DNA of 64,000 nt from an uncultured Lachnospiraceae bacterium (GTDB lineage Bacteria > Bacillota > Clostridia > Lachnospirales > Lachnospiraceae): contig CAMEOT010000001.1 in assembly GCA_945929965.1 (NCBI GenBank), positions 242,140 through 306,139 of the forward strand, in the 5' to 3' direction. Under the pieces are notes generated by a model. The model was not told the origin of the DNA. It ran no database searches and worked only from the letters and a program-made list of their open reading frames with translations. The position numbers were made by a program, and so were the translations under genes. How positions within the stretch are numbered: the first letter of the stretch is position 1; each line of letters begins with the position of its first letter. Of this stretch, positions 54,193 to 62,897 are shown in pieces.

Positions 54193-54864
54193 TTAATCTT
54201 CCAGTCCCCATATAACAGTCACAGTATCAGAGATATCTATATCATCAGGCTCGATGTCCATATCATAGGAAGCAGACTCACATTCCTCCGGTTCACAGCA
54301 CCGAAGCGACATTTCCTGCAATGGTCTTGATACAAAATCAATCTCTCCCCATGAATAATCAATATTTATGATTTTTCCCAAATTTACACCTGCTGCCTCT
54401 GCCAGTACAGATGCCTTTGCCTGGGAATCCTTTACTGCTGCACCAAGCAGCTCATTCTTTGACTTCCCCGGATCTGCAACTGTATATTCGATAGTAAATT
54501 CCGGAGATACAGAACAATGTGCCAGAGCATATAATATTTTTCCAAGTCTCTTATTATCTGCTGGGAACTCCAGCTTCATACGGTGCACATATTTATATCC
54601 TTTGAATCTTCTCTTCCAGCTTTTATCTCTCGCCTGATAGCTCTCGTATTCAGTATCAATGTTGAAATATAGTGTTTTCAGCTCTTTTCTCTCATATCCC
54701 AGTTTTTCAATAAGATCCTTTAGGATTTCCACACAATCGGATGATTTCCGCAATGTTTCATCATATTCTTCATACATCCCCTCTATATTGATTCTGAGTC
54801 GTATCATATCCGGTTTTACAGATAGTTTTCCCTTACCAGTTACTCTGATTGTTCTTTCCATCAT
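54193..54864 (-). CDS. SIMPL-domain (DUF541) protein
   Basis: 223 residues from the ATG at 54864 (GGAGG 7 nt before it). The SIMPL/DUF541 pattern is clear: IRVTGKGKLSVKPDMIRLRINIEG at the start, KTLYFNIDTEYESY, and AVKDSQAKASVLAEAAGVNLGKIINIDYSW. It lacks the signal peptide that most family members (e.g. periplasmic or surface forms) carry, so it should be cytoplasmic. Function is unknown in bacteria. Its start overlaps, as ATGA, the stop of the reading frame that continues the DraG-like gene after its frameshift, which implies original coupling between the two. Confidence 0.85.
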   Translation of the reverse strand: MMERTIRVTGKGKLSVKPDMIRLRINIEGMYEEYDETLRKSSDCVEILKDLIEKLGYERKELKTLYFNIDTEYESYQARDKSWKRRFKGYKYVHRMKLEFPADNKRLGKILYALAHCSVSPEFTIEYTVADPGKSKNELLGAAVKDSQAKASVLAEAAGVNLGKIINIDYSWGEIDFVSRPLQEMSLRCCEPEECESASYDMDIEPDDIDISDTVTVIWGLED

Positions 54865-56014
54865 GCTTCGCCCTCCATATTCTGTCTGCACGCATCAAAT
54901 ATACATTCAATGACTTTTTTATCTGCTTTAAAATATTTGCCGAAAGGATTGATCACAACTCCGGCAACCTTATCATTATGCAATCCAATTTCTAAAATCT
55001 GTCTCCTTCCTGCAAGGTGCTGGCATCAAGATTTTGAAACATTTCTCCGCTTACTGTTACAAACGGCACCCATCCCTGTCCATCGTTCATTATGCAAAAA
55101 CATATTGCTGTGATCACGTCTATAAAACTCTCATGATCCTGATTTTCATATAGATTACTTATGGTATTTTCTATCAGATCATTTCCACTTAGTGACTCAT
55201 CTACTTCCAGGTTATTTCTTCCAAGTACTTCATCAAATGCATCCAACACCCTGTTCATTTCCGGATCTATCCTGTTCCGGCATTCAGCTTTCAGAACTGC
55301 CGGTATTCCGAAGAAAGCCTCGGCTATACTTCCCGTGATTGCGGCAAGGGTATCTGTATCTCCACCCAGCGAAACAGCATTTCTTACTGCATCCTCAAAA
55401 TCTTCCGCCTCCAGAAAAGCGGTGATTGCTTCCGGCACTGTCTGCTGACAGCTCTCTACATGATGATAATACGGACGGATTTCATCCAATGTCCTGCTCA
55501 GGTCATAATGGAATTCCTGCTCCACATAATCCCCGATTTCTTCCTTAGAAGCTCCATTTCTTGCAAGAAATATACAGCTTGCTGTTGCTTCTGCTCCTTT
55601 GATTCCTTCCGGATGGTTGTGTGTGACTGCTGCCGTCCACCTTGCGACCTCTCGCGTTCTTTCAATCGTAGGATATAACCAGCCTGCCGCTGATACCCTC
55701 ATTGCGGATCCGTTGCCATAACTTCCATATGGCTGTGGATGTCTGTCTTTTAACCAATGTCTGAAACTCCCTCCATATCCTGCATGAGGATAATGTTTTC
55801 CCCAATCCTGCATATTGGCAATTACTGCTTCCTCTATTTCTTTTTCATCTGCATCAGGACCTACTGCAATCAATGCCTCTGCCACAGCTATGGTCATGAC
55901 CGAATCATCTGTAAAACCGCAGCCTCTTGTGAAAAATTCAAATTTCTTTGTCTTATCTCCCCTGTCAAATTCAAACGGACTTCCTATGATATCTCCTAAA
56001 ATTGCTCCGTACAT
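54861..56014 (-). pseudogene. DraG-type ADP-ribosylglycohydrolase with SseB-like tail, split by a frameshift
   Basis: From the ATG at 56014 (GGAGG 5 nt before it) the frame gives 340 residues to a stop at 54992. The DraG domain fills residues 1-~260: MYGAILGDIIGSPFE, GFTDDSVMTIAVAEAL (metal-binding TDDS), SYGNGSAMRVSAAGW, THNHPEGIKGAEA, and SLGGDTDTLAAITGSIAEAFFG, all present. After it the chain enters an SseB-like part (PFVTVSGEMFQNL). At a T4 run (54994-54997 on the plus strand) it stops, but one more T would continue it as LEIGLHNDKVAGVVINPFGKYFKAD to a TGA at 54861-54863 that overlaps the next ATG. The hydrolase domain should work even if truncated. It removes ADP-ribose from Arg-type targets. 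Confidence 0.85.
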
Positions 56015-56191
56015 ATCTGCCTCCAATCTCCGGAAAGCATCCGGTATTATCTCTTTCCTTGTTACAATATGAGTATATCCCGAAAGCAATTTGGGATGGT
56101 CGCTGAATGGGCGACACTTTCAGACAAAGAAAAAATGCCAGCACGAAAATGTACCGACATCCTTTAATCAATATTTGCTTGTAAACCAATC

Positions 56192-56455
56192 CTAAAACTC
56201 AATTTCTTCTTCATCAGAAGTATCTTTATCAATGAATTCCTGTAAATCCTTTTTCATATTATTATAAGTTTCCTGATATTGTGTGCTGCTGCAGAAGGCA
56301 GTGTGCATCATTCCTCCATAAACTCCACATGTAATAGCATAATATCTTTCACATTTTTCCAAGGTTATCCGACAGGAATCCCTGTATTCTTCATCCGCTA
56401 TTATCAATCCGCCTTCACTTCCAGTCTGATCCGGCTGATAAATATTATCCCACAT
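56192..56455 (-). CDS. Hypothetical acidic protein, 87 residues
   Basis: Soluble, acidic, ending DEEEIEF. It contains YYAITCGVYGGMMHTAFCS, with several Cys, but no recognised domain. It sits 5 bp after the macrodomain gene stop and before the DraG-type gene, so it is probably in the same unit. The 177-bp gap between it and the DraG-type gene shows no further gene. Confidence 0.6.
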   Translation of the reverse strand: MWDNIYQPDQTGSEGGLIIADEEYRDSCRITLEKCERYYAITCGVYGGMMHTAFCSSTQYQETYNNMKKDLQEFIDKDTSDEEEIEF

Positions 56456-56460
56456 ATATT

Positions 56461-57540
56461 CTACACTCCCAGTATTTCATTCGTATATTTGAACAATGTC
56501 ACATTCAGCTGCATGATATCATACTGCTTATCAATAATTGCTTTCTGCACGATCAGGTCAAACTTACTGCTCGGACTGAACGCCCAGTCTGCCCTTGCCA
56601 TCAGATCCTTTGACTGCTCCAGATCAAGATGAAGTGCGATACACAAAGCCATTACCGTCTTTTTCTTTGGATGATAATGCTCATCACACTGAATCTTTGA
56701 AAAGTGTTTCCTATCGAGGTTTGCTTTTTTCCAAACATCCTTGTTGTCGATTCCAGCTACCGCTATCAGGTCAAACAGCTTTTCGTGAAAAGATGCCCCC
56801 ATATTTGCAAGCTGATCTTCTAAGGATATGTCAGCTGACAGCATACAGGATTCTGTCAACCTGGCATCAGCACCCGATTCTGCATTGAAGGGGTAACTTT
56901 CCTCAGCATCCTCACTGCGAATCATTTGCTCGTATAGTTCTTCTTCCGGGATGCGTCTGCTTATGGCTCGTCCTCTGCTTCCTGCCGGATATTCCTTCTT
57001 ATGACTTTCCCTGATATAATTGGCATCTATATAGGAATCTATCTCTCCAACTATCTGGCCGGATAACTGAAATGACTTCTTGTCAAACACCACAAGAATG
57101 ATCTGCATTTCATTTTCTGTAAGAAACTCACTAAATACGGATACTGCTATCTGTAATGCCTTATCCTTTGGGAACTCATACACTCCGGTTGAAATCAAAG
57201 GAAATGCAATGCTCTCACATTTCAATTCAACAGCTTTCTGCAAGGATTTTCTGTAACAACTCTCCAGAATATCAAACTCATGCCGCTTGCCATATTCCCA
57301 TACAGGACCTACAGTATGTATGATATATTTTGCCTGTAGCTGATATGCTCCGGTAACAGCAACATCTCCTCTCGCGATTTTGCCAATCTTTTGACGTTCT
57401 GCAAGGAGTTGTTTCTTTCCGGCCGCCTCATAGATTGCCAGATCCGTGCCACTTGCACATATCGGATTTGGATTAGCAGTATTGACAATAGCATCCGCCT
57501 TTACTTTTGTAATATCATTTCGGACAATCTTAAATGGCAT
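56461..57540 (-). CDS. Macrodomain protein with C-terminal helix-turn-helix-like region
   Basis: 359 residues. The macrodomain (1-~170) is complete: IVRNDITKVKADAIVNTANPNPI, the Gly-rich loop AIYEAAG, GDVAVTGAYQLQAKYIIHTVGP and FPLISTGVYEFPKDKAL. It should bind ADP-ribose or remove O-acetyl or ADP-ribosyl groups. The variable middle (170-240) precedes a ~120-residue helical part (VWKKANLDRKHFSKIQCDEHYHPKKKTVMALCIALHLDLEQSKDLMARA) that resembles a Cro/XRE-like fold, so DNA binding is possible. Together with the DraG-type gene 450 bp downstream it makes an ADP-ribose-removing pair. Confidence 0.88.
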   Translation of the reverse strand: MPFKIVRNDITKVKADAIVNTANPNPICASGTDLAIYEAAGKKQLLAERQKIGKIARGDVAVTGAYQLQAKYIIHTVGPVWEYGKRHEFDILESCYRKSLQKAVELKCESIAFPLISTGVYEFPKDKALQIAVSVFSEFLTENEMQIILVVFDKKSFQLSGQIVGEIDSYIDANYIRESHKKEYPAGSRGRAISRRIPEEELYEQMIRSEDAEESYPFNAESGADARLTESCMLSADISLEDQLANMGASFHEKLFDLIAVAGIDNKDVWKKANLDRKHFSKIQCDEHYHPKKKTVMALCIALHLDLEQSKDLMARADWAFSPSSKFDLIVQKAIIDKQYDIMQLNVTLFKYTNEILGV

Positions 57541-57564
57541 ATGGCACCTCCTTCGTTTTACGCT

Positions 57565-58020
57565 TTACTCGTTCACCACACCACCTGCAATCAGTTTCTT
57601 ATAAAACTCAACTGCCGCTGCAAAATCCCTATCATCCGGATGTCCTTTGGCAACACCACCAATCAGTTTAAATGGTCCAAATGTATCAAAGCCCTTGCAC
57701 GAAAACCTTCCCACCAGATTATCATGCTTATCCTCAATAATGCTTTCCATAGATTTGAATGCCTCGCTTCCACCATAGGTACACATCAGAAAAATGTTTT
57801 TATTCTCTATCAGATTGACAGATGCAAATTTAAGTACAGACTGATGAAATTTTCCGTAATAAACTCCTGACGCAAATCCTATCAGGTCATAGCCGGATAA
57901 ATCTTTTTCTGTTACCTGTGTAGCATCTATCAGATCAACTTCATTTGACTTGGCAATTTCATCAATAATTTTCTTTGTATTTCCATGATGTACTGATGCA
58001 TAAATAATTGCTGTTTTCAT
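57565..58020 (-). CDS. Flavodoxin-like protein
   Basis: 151 residues. The flavodoxin fold begins KTAIIYASVHHGNTKKIIDEIA (FMN phosphate loop), continues with DLIGFASGVYYGKFHQSVLKFA and ends in FSCKGFDTFGPFKLIGGVAKGHPDDRDFAAAVEFYKKLI. It would carry electrons or act as an FMN-dependent reductase in the cytoplasm. It lies 24 bp upstream of the macrodomain gene and 6 bp after the ArsC-like gene, so all three are probably co-transcribed. Confidence 0.92.
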   Translation of the reverse strand: MKTAIIYASVHHGNTKKIIDEIAKSNEVDLIDATQVTEKDLSGYDLIGFASGVYYGKFHQSVLKFASVNLIENKNIFLMCTYGGSEAFKSMESIIEDKHDNLVGRFSCKGFDTFGPFKLIGGVAKGHPDDRDFAAAVEFYKKLIAGGVVNE

Positions 58021-58026
58021 ATATTG

Positions 58027-58368
58027 TTAGTTCCATCCTTTCCATGCATCCGGCTGATATCCAAGTGTTGCCTGCTTTCCATTTCTCACTACCGGTGTTT
58101 TAATTACCTGCGGATTTTCAAGTACTTTTTCCAGCTTGTCCTCATCTGCTATATATTTGATAAGGGCAAGCAGATTCTTGTCTTTTCCATCCCAGTTGAT
58201 CATATTATCCAGACCACCATTAACCTGTGCAACAGAGTTGAACTCTCCCTTGCTCATTCCCTTTTCCTTCATATCTATAAACTGATACTTAATACCGCGT
58301 TCTTTGAAAAATCGTTCAGCCTTTTTCGTATCATTACATTTCTTTGTTCCAAATATCTGTATATTCAA
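58027..58368 (-). CDS. ArsC/Spx-like thioredoxin-fold protein
   Basis: 113 residues from a TTG at 58368, chosen because AAAGGAG precedes it by 8 nt; no ATG nearby suits. It starts NIQIFGTKKCNDTKKAERFFKERGIKYQFIDM, the ArsC-family entry with a single Cys (position of the catalytic Cys), followed by the Pro-containing loop VIKTPVVRNGKQATLGYQPDAW. It probably acts as a reductase or, less likely, a regulator like Spx. It heads the unit with flavodoxin and macrodomain genes. Confidence 0.85.
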   Translation of the reverse strand: MNIQIFGTKKCNDTKKAERFFKERGIKYQFIDMKEKGMSKGEFNSVAQVNGGLDNMINWDGKDKNLLALIKYIADEDKLEKVLENPQVIKTPVVRNGKQATLGYQPDAWKGWN

Positions 58369-58404
58369 ATCAGTTCTCCTTTGCCCTTGCAAGTTCCTTA
58401 TCAA

Positions 58405-58763
58405 TTATTCTCTAAGTTATCTACTAATACTGCCATATGTTCCTCCCAATCCATTTTTTATAAGTATATCATACTTGTACAGATTTCCAAGAAATTAAGC
58501 ATAAAAAAAGCGGTCAATACACTCCTCTGTACCAACCGCCATCAATTATGATTTTGCTATCTTTCAACATTTTTTGACTTTCCAATATTTCCTGTTTTCT
58601 TATCTTGCGTTACCTGCTTCGCCTGTTTTATCTTTTCTCTCACAGATGGCCTTTCCTATTTTCTTTCCTGTGCCTTCTCTTTCAGGTACTGTTCCGTTGA
58701 TTCCAGATACTCTGCCAGTATCTTTACTATGCCAACCATACTAACATACCGATAACCTGAAAT
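58405..58763. other. Gene-poor gap with short decayed frames
   Basis: No intact gene. On the minus strand two short in-frame stretches look like remnants: KILAEYLESTEQYLKEKAQERK (near 58650-58715) and REKIKQAKQVTQDKK (near 58590-58640), both ending in stops. No ribosome site, repeat or clear terminator was found. Confidence 0.4.
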
Positions 58764-59426
58764 TTACTTAATAGATAACTGCTTATCTCTTATCTTTAAA
58801 CATGCCTCAATATGCATAATCCAATGTCTTGAAAACGGCATCTGTATCAATCCCTTTACATCTTTTCCACACCAGTAATCAATTAACCAATATGCGTTTT
58901 CATCACCACTCACTACATTTAGCATCTCCAACTGCTTTCTTTTTTCGTCAGTGATTTTCTCTTTAATATCACTATATGCAAGAGCTTTTAAAACTTGTGT
59001 CGTAGATGTGTCAACATCAATTATGTAATTATATAATTCTTCAATAGACAATTTTTTTGAAAACTCACTTATTTCTTCTTTTACAAGTTCGTTTGCAGTT
59101 GTAATAATCGGAGAATTTATGCGTCTTTGATAATCTCCTTTAAATAATACTTGTTCATCATCAGAAATAAGTGTATGTGCAACAATATCTTCAATGCGAA
59201 AAATATGCCAAAGAGAATAGGCAATCGTTTTACTATGATACCCTTTTGCATTCATATATGGCATTGCACTAAAATCATCAAATGATAATTCCGTCTTAAA
59301 CTGTAGAATTTGTTTCATAAGTTCTTCACGGAGTGTAAGCAATGTATCTATACCTGTTGAAAAGGTATCTTTTTTCTTAATCTGTAATTGCATAGTCTTA
59401 TTCATTCCTGACCATTCTTTATTCAT
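58764..59426 (-). CDS. DinB-like four-helix protein
   Basis: 220 residues from the ATG at 59426 (GGAGG 5 nt before it). Features of the DinB/YfiT-like bundle are the helix TIAYSLWHIFRIEDIVAHTLI (metal-type His), the REELMKQILQFKTEL helix and the final MPFSRHWIMHIEACLKIRDK with two His. Such proteins bind a metal and some are thiol-S-transferases. No partner is evident; it stands between the gap and the diguanylate cyclase gene, AT-rich like the cyclase. Confidence 0.7.
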   Translation of the reverse strand: MNKEWSGMNKTMQLQIKKKDTFSTGIDTLLTLREELMKQILQFKTELSFDDFSAMPYMNAKGYHSKTIAYSLWHIFRIEDIVAHTLISDDEQVLFKGDYQRRINSPIITTANELVKEEISEFSKKLSIEELYNYIIDVDTSTTQVLKALAYSDIKEKITDEKRKQLEMLNVVSGDENAYWLIDYWCGKDVKGLIQMPFSRHWIMHIEACLKIRDKQLSIK

Positions 59427-59539
59427 AAAAACCTCCATGAAATTCAAATTCATGCGTGCTTTCAATCTCTCAGTAAGACTGGAAGTTGTTGGGTTCTTTA
59501 CATAGATTAAATATCAATTTATAAATCAAACTTTATAAA

Positions 59540-61681
59540 TCAAACTCGTCTTCTATCTTTTCCTGTTCGTCTATAATATTCATCCTTATCTGCATACATC
59601 AACTTATCAGCCATTGCCTTAATTTCTTCAAAATTAAGTTCTATATGTTCTGAACAAACAACTACTCCCTTAGACACACTAAGTTCAGAAATAAGATTTC
59701 CCTGGAAGTTTTCAGTTAAATAATCAAATGTCTTAACTGCATCCTGTGCTTCTTCTCTCGTTCCTCTCAGTAATGCAACAAACTCATCGCCACCTACACG
59801 ATACGTCCTTCCAAGACCTGAGAATGCATTATCCATACACTTCGAAGCGCCAATAATTAACTCATCCCCTGCTTCATGACCAATATTATCATTAGCTGCT
59901 TTTAAACCGTTCAAATCCATCATAATAAGAACGTATTCTATTAAGTTATTATTTTTCTTGATTATTTCACAGTCAACTTCAAACCCTCGTCTATTATATA
60001 AGCCTGTAAGCTCGTCCTTTATAGATGCTTCATATCTTCTGTTGTATGCATCCTTTGCCTTCTTCTCTCTCATACTAATAATAACAAATGAAGTTGCCAT
60101 TATTAATACGCCTGCAATAAAGATTAAAACAATTGGAAGTATAATTTTATTTACATCCAATTTAACAGGATTATTATCTCTTATTACTATATACCAATCA
60201 AATCCTTCGAGATACTTGGTCATATAACAGCCATTCTCCGATAACTGATAATAAAAATCATCATCTGATATATTGCCAAAATATGAATTATCCAAGTAGC
60301 CTGTTTCTATAGAACTTACATCCGTATCAACCTGTATAAGTCCATCATGATTAACTAAATATACTTTGATATTGTATTCTTCCTCGAACCTGGCAAGTAT
60401 GTCTACAAGGTCATTCATATCAACTCCGACACCACATGCTCCCAAAATGTCTCCATTCGTGTCAATAATACCGTAATTAATAAACACCGAAAGACTCCCG
60501 TTATTATCTTCATCAGTATCAACATTAACTGTATATCTTTTCCCTGAATCCAAGTAATCCTTATACCATATATCATGGCTGTCATTTTCAACATCAAGAT
60601 ACCTACTTATTCCATTATATGTATAATATGCTCTTGTTTTATCCGAAACAACAAATACCATTTTATAATCAAATTCATTACCAATGGATACCAGACGATT
60701 AGTTATATCGTCTTTGACACTCTCCGCCTCTTCTCTGGTTTTCCCCTCTATGTAGGTTCTTATATCAATATCACTGCTAATCGTCTGAGAAACAGTAATT
60801 GGCTTAATAAATTCATTCTCAATCTTTGCTGAAACCATCTGCGCAATTGTTCTGCTCTGTATTTCAGAGTTTTCCTTAGTTACCTGCTGAATCACATTCA
60901 CACATGCTATGATGGAAACACTCATGCTAAGTAGCATTATGATAAACATAATAACAGCATCAAATCTGCTGTCATTAATCATATTCGTATGTTCATCCCC
61001 ATTATGAGACCAATCATACATATATGCAGCAAACATTACGAATGAACCTATTCCCAGTCCTAAATTGGTTATAGAAAATCCATAAATAAAGGACTGTACA
61101 ACTGTTGCAATTATTGGAATAAACGAAAACAGCATCATTGAAATGAAGCTTCGTTTTTCCAAATACTTTCTATACTTAATCGCCATACCTGCTCCTATAA
61201 ATATGACGACAAGTGATATTAGTGTATATACATACCAGAAATTATTCCTGTGATAATAATTTGCCTCATCGAAATAATACATCCATGGATAAAACAAATT
61301 AACCACAACAATGAAAATATTAATGCACGAAAAGATATTGGCAATTTTAACACTATTGCCACTTACTTCAGCACCTTTTTCAACAAAAACAGAACTAACA
61401 TACCTAACATAGGTATTTGCCATTGCTATGTTCATAGCAAATACCATAAGATTAGCAATTCTAGTTACTAAAATATTAAAAGGACCAAGGTTACCTCTAA
61501 AAATATATGCCAAAGTCTCTCCAAAAAACAGAACTGTAGCAATAAGAAATAATCGAACGAACATCCTCATACTCTTCTGTTTTGGATTATTTGCTTTAAT
61601 TGAAACAAACATTATTAGACAGAACAAACAAAAGAACATATCCATTGTTGCCTGTGCAATTTCAAGACTTGTAATATTCAT
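59540..61681 (-). CDS. Membrane diguanylate cyclase: helices, Cache sensor, GGDEF
   Basis: 713 residues; GAGGAG before the ATG at 61681. Seven or eight helices occupy residues 1-~235, then an extracellular dCache-like sensor (about 270-500: VVSDKTRAYYTYNGISRYLDVENDSHDIWYKDYL, INYGIIDTNGDILGACGVGVDM), one more helix (~515-540) and a GGDEF domain. That domain opens DELTGLYNRRGFEVD and has RVGGDEFVALL (active site, near residue 630) and the LSVSKGVVV strand, so it looks active. No EAL domain. It makes c-di-GMP in response to an outside ligand. The PilZ receptor at 23894-25984 is a plausible reader. Confidence 0.93.
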   Translation of the reverse strand: MNITSLEIAQATMDMFFCLFCLIMFVSIKANNPKQKSMRMFVRLFLIATVLFFGETLAYIFRGNLGPFNILVTRIANLMVFAMNIAMANTYVRYVSSVFVEKGAEVSGNSVKIANIFSCINIFIVVVNLFYPWMYYFDEANYYHRNNFWYVYTLISLVVIFIGAGMAIKYRKYLEKRSFISMMLFSFIPIIATVVQSFIYGFSITNLGLGIGSFVMFAAYMYDWSHNGDEHTNMINDSRFDAVIMFIIMLLSMSVSIIACVNVIQQVTKENSEIQSRTIAQMVSAKIENEFIKPITVSQTISSDIDIRTYIEGKTREEAESVKDDITNRLVSIGNEFDYKMVFVVSDKTRAYYTYNGISRYLDVENDSHDIWYKDYLDSGKRYTVNVDTDEDNNGSLSVFINYGIIDTNGDILGACGVGVDMNDLVDILARFEEEYNIKVYLVNHDGLIQVDTDVSSIETGYLDNSYFGNISDDDFYYQLSENGCYMTKYLEGFDWYIVIRDNNPVKLDVNKIILPIVLIFIAGVLIMATSFVIISMREKKAKDAYNRRYEASIKDELTGLYNRRGFEVDCEIIKKNNNLIEYVLIMMDLNGLKAANDNIGHEAGDELIIGASKCMDNAFSGLGRTYRVGGDEFVALLRGTREEAQDAVKTFDYLTENFQGNLISELSVSKGVVVCSEHIELNFEEIKAMADKLMYADKDEYYRRTGKDRRRV

Positions 61682-61834
61682 CTATTTTTCTCCTCGTCGG
61701 TTGATACTCTTTTTTACCTTATATTTGAATTGATGGATAATGCTTGTTTTTTTATTCTTATACAAGATTACTGTTTTTTCTTCGAAAGGTAAATTTATCA
61801 ATTCTGCAACTTCCAATTTTGTTGTCATCTTCAT
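61682..61834 (-). CDS. Small frame, 50 residues, directly before the cyclase gene
   Basis: ATG at 61834 (second ATG at 61828) to TAG at 61682, the stop abutting the cyclase ATG (TAGATG). It reads TTKLEVAELINLPFEEKTVILYKNKKTSIIHQFKYKVKKS, rich in Lys, with no family. The ribosome site is poor. The abutting stop/start hints at coupling, but it may be a chance frame. Confidence 0.3.
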   Translation of the reverse strand: MKMTTKLEVAELINLPFEEKTVILYKNKKTSIIHQFKYKVKKSINRRGEK

Positions 61835-61902
61835 TATACTTCATCGCCTATCGAAAAGATAGCATATCATCTAGTACAATTTCCATGCTTAAAACCACAA
61901 TA

Positions 61903-62352
61903 TTAATATCCCTCGACTACTATAACTTCACCTTCTTCATCAGTTGGGGGTTGAAAATGATCATAATAAGTGGAAGCTGTTTGCTCCGTCAATATGATAT
62001 TATTTTGATGATTTCCGTTTCTTTTTCGAATACGTTCCATACACACTTCCTTAGGTGTCTTTATATAATAGATTTTGGGTTCTATGTCGTATTTCTTTAA
62101 TAATGAAATATATTCATTTCTCATTTCTCTAGACCAAAATGAATAATCGAGAACAATATCAATGTTTTGCATGATAAGTGAAATTAGTTTTTCATCAAGA
62201 TAGGTTTTAATATCTTCTAAAACCTCCTGAGGTAAAGGATGTTCATTAAAACCTCGTTTGAATGATTCTTCATCATAAGATAGTATTGTCATCCCGGTAC
62301 TTTCAAATTTTTTTGCTAGTGTTGATTTACCTGCTCCCGCAGGGCCGCACAT
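61903..62352 (-). CDS. P-loop kinase-like protein (AAA_33 type), second of a tandem pair
   Basis: 149 residues. It begins directly with the Walker A loop (MCGPAGAGKSTLAKKFE), lacking the usual first beta strand, then YDEESFKRGFNEHP, IVLDYSFWSREMRNEYISLLKKYDIEPKIYYI and a LID-like RIRKRNGNHQNNIILTEQTASTYYDHFQPP. It is of the AAA_33 family of small-molecule or nucleotide kinases, with the kinase half complete. The first strand's absence and the overlap with the neighbour indicate that the gene's 5' end was lost in recombination with its paralogue. Confidence 0.65.
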   Translation of the reverse strand: MCGPAGAGKSTLAKKFESTGMTILSYDEESFKRGFNEHPLPQEVLEDIKTYLDEKLISLIMQNIDIVLDYSFWSREMRNEYISLLKKYDIEPKIYYIKTPKEVCMERIRKRNGNHQNNIILTEQTASTYYDHFQPPTDEEGEVIVVEGY

Positions 62353-62630
62353 TTATAAACATTCCGATTTTCCTTACTCCAGAAACTAAAATCAATCACA
62401 ACATCTTTTCCCTGCTGAATCAGGGATAGCAGCTTTTTTTGAAGCGCAGCTTCCACCTGCTCTGATAATTTTTCATATTGTTCTTCCGGATAGTCAATTC
62501 CCTTTCTTCCATAAAGTTTCCACATTTCTTCGTCAATGGAAAGTCGGATATATCCTTCCTGTTCTTTTTTCTTGGCATAAGTAGTCTTTCCAGAACCACA
62601 TACGCCGCACATCATAATAACCTTGCTCAT
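62316..62630 (-). pseudogene. P-loop kinase-like protein, 3'-truncated first copy
   Basis: From the ATG at 62630 (AAAGGGG before it) it encodes 104 residues: SKVIMMCGVCGSGKTTYAKKKEQEGYIRLSIDEEMW, then VVIDFSFWSKENRNVYK, at which point the sequence jumps into the start of the second copy in another frame and stops. It lacks the C-terminal half (LID and sugar/nucleotide part) seen in the second copy. The two copies together would make one whole protein with a first strand and a C-terminus. Confidence 0.65.
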
Positions 62631-62674
62631 AAGACCCCTTTTTCTTTTTCCGAAACGGCATCTATCAATTTGCA

Positions 62675-62869
62675 CTACAAAGCAGAAAGTTCTTCAATCG
62701 CTTTATCTAAAAAAATCATACCGTCCAGATGTTCCAGCTCATGGCAGAAGCATTTTGCCATTTCATCTTCTCCGTCAACTATAATTTCCTCTCCATATTC
62801 ATTGAGTGCCTGAATCGTGACCTTTTGCGGACTGGAGGGACACGCTATACTCCGGGAAACAGTCGCCAA
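62675..62869 (-). pseudogene. Peptide deformylase, C-terminal fragment
   Basis: The end of the frame reads PQKVTIQALNEYGEEIIVDGEDEMAKCFCHELEHLDGMIFLDKAIEEL, containing the third deformylase motif HELEHLDG (HExxH). The first two motifs (GxGLAAxQ and EGCLS) are gone. Upstream the DNA is fused to the start of a D-Ala ligase-like gene in a different frame, so this is a deletion product. A complete def gene must exist elsewhere. Confidence 0.8.
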
Positions 62870-62897
62870 ACAAAACAGCGATTTTCAATCTTTTCAT
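62799..62897 (-). pseudogene. D-alanine ligase (VanG-like) N-terminal fragment
   Basis: A 32-residue frame starting MKRLKIAVLFGDCFPEYSVSLQSA, which is the start of D-Ala-D-Ala or D-Ala-D-Ser ligases (usually FGGxSxEYxVSLxSA). It then runs out of frame into the deformylase fragment. Its ATG overlaps the vanY stop as ATGA, the coupling expected in a van cluster. About 320 residues are missing. Confidence 0.7.

Noticed and set aside
45340..56180. Shared words TGTACCGACATC and TTTAATCAATAT near 45345 and 56150 as ends of a mobile element
   Set aside because: The common words are short, spacing differs and no further similarity or transposase is present.
61903..62869. Deformylase and kinase fragments as a functional operon
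   Set aside because: Both have lost essential parts, and their joins are out of frame.
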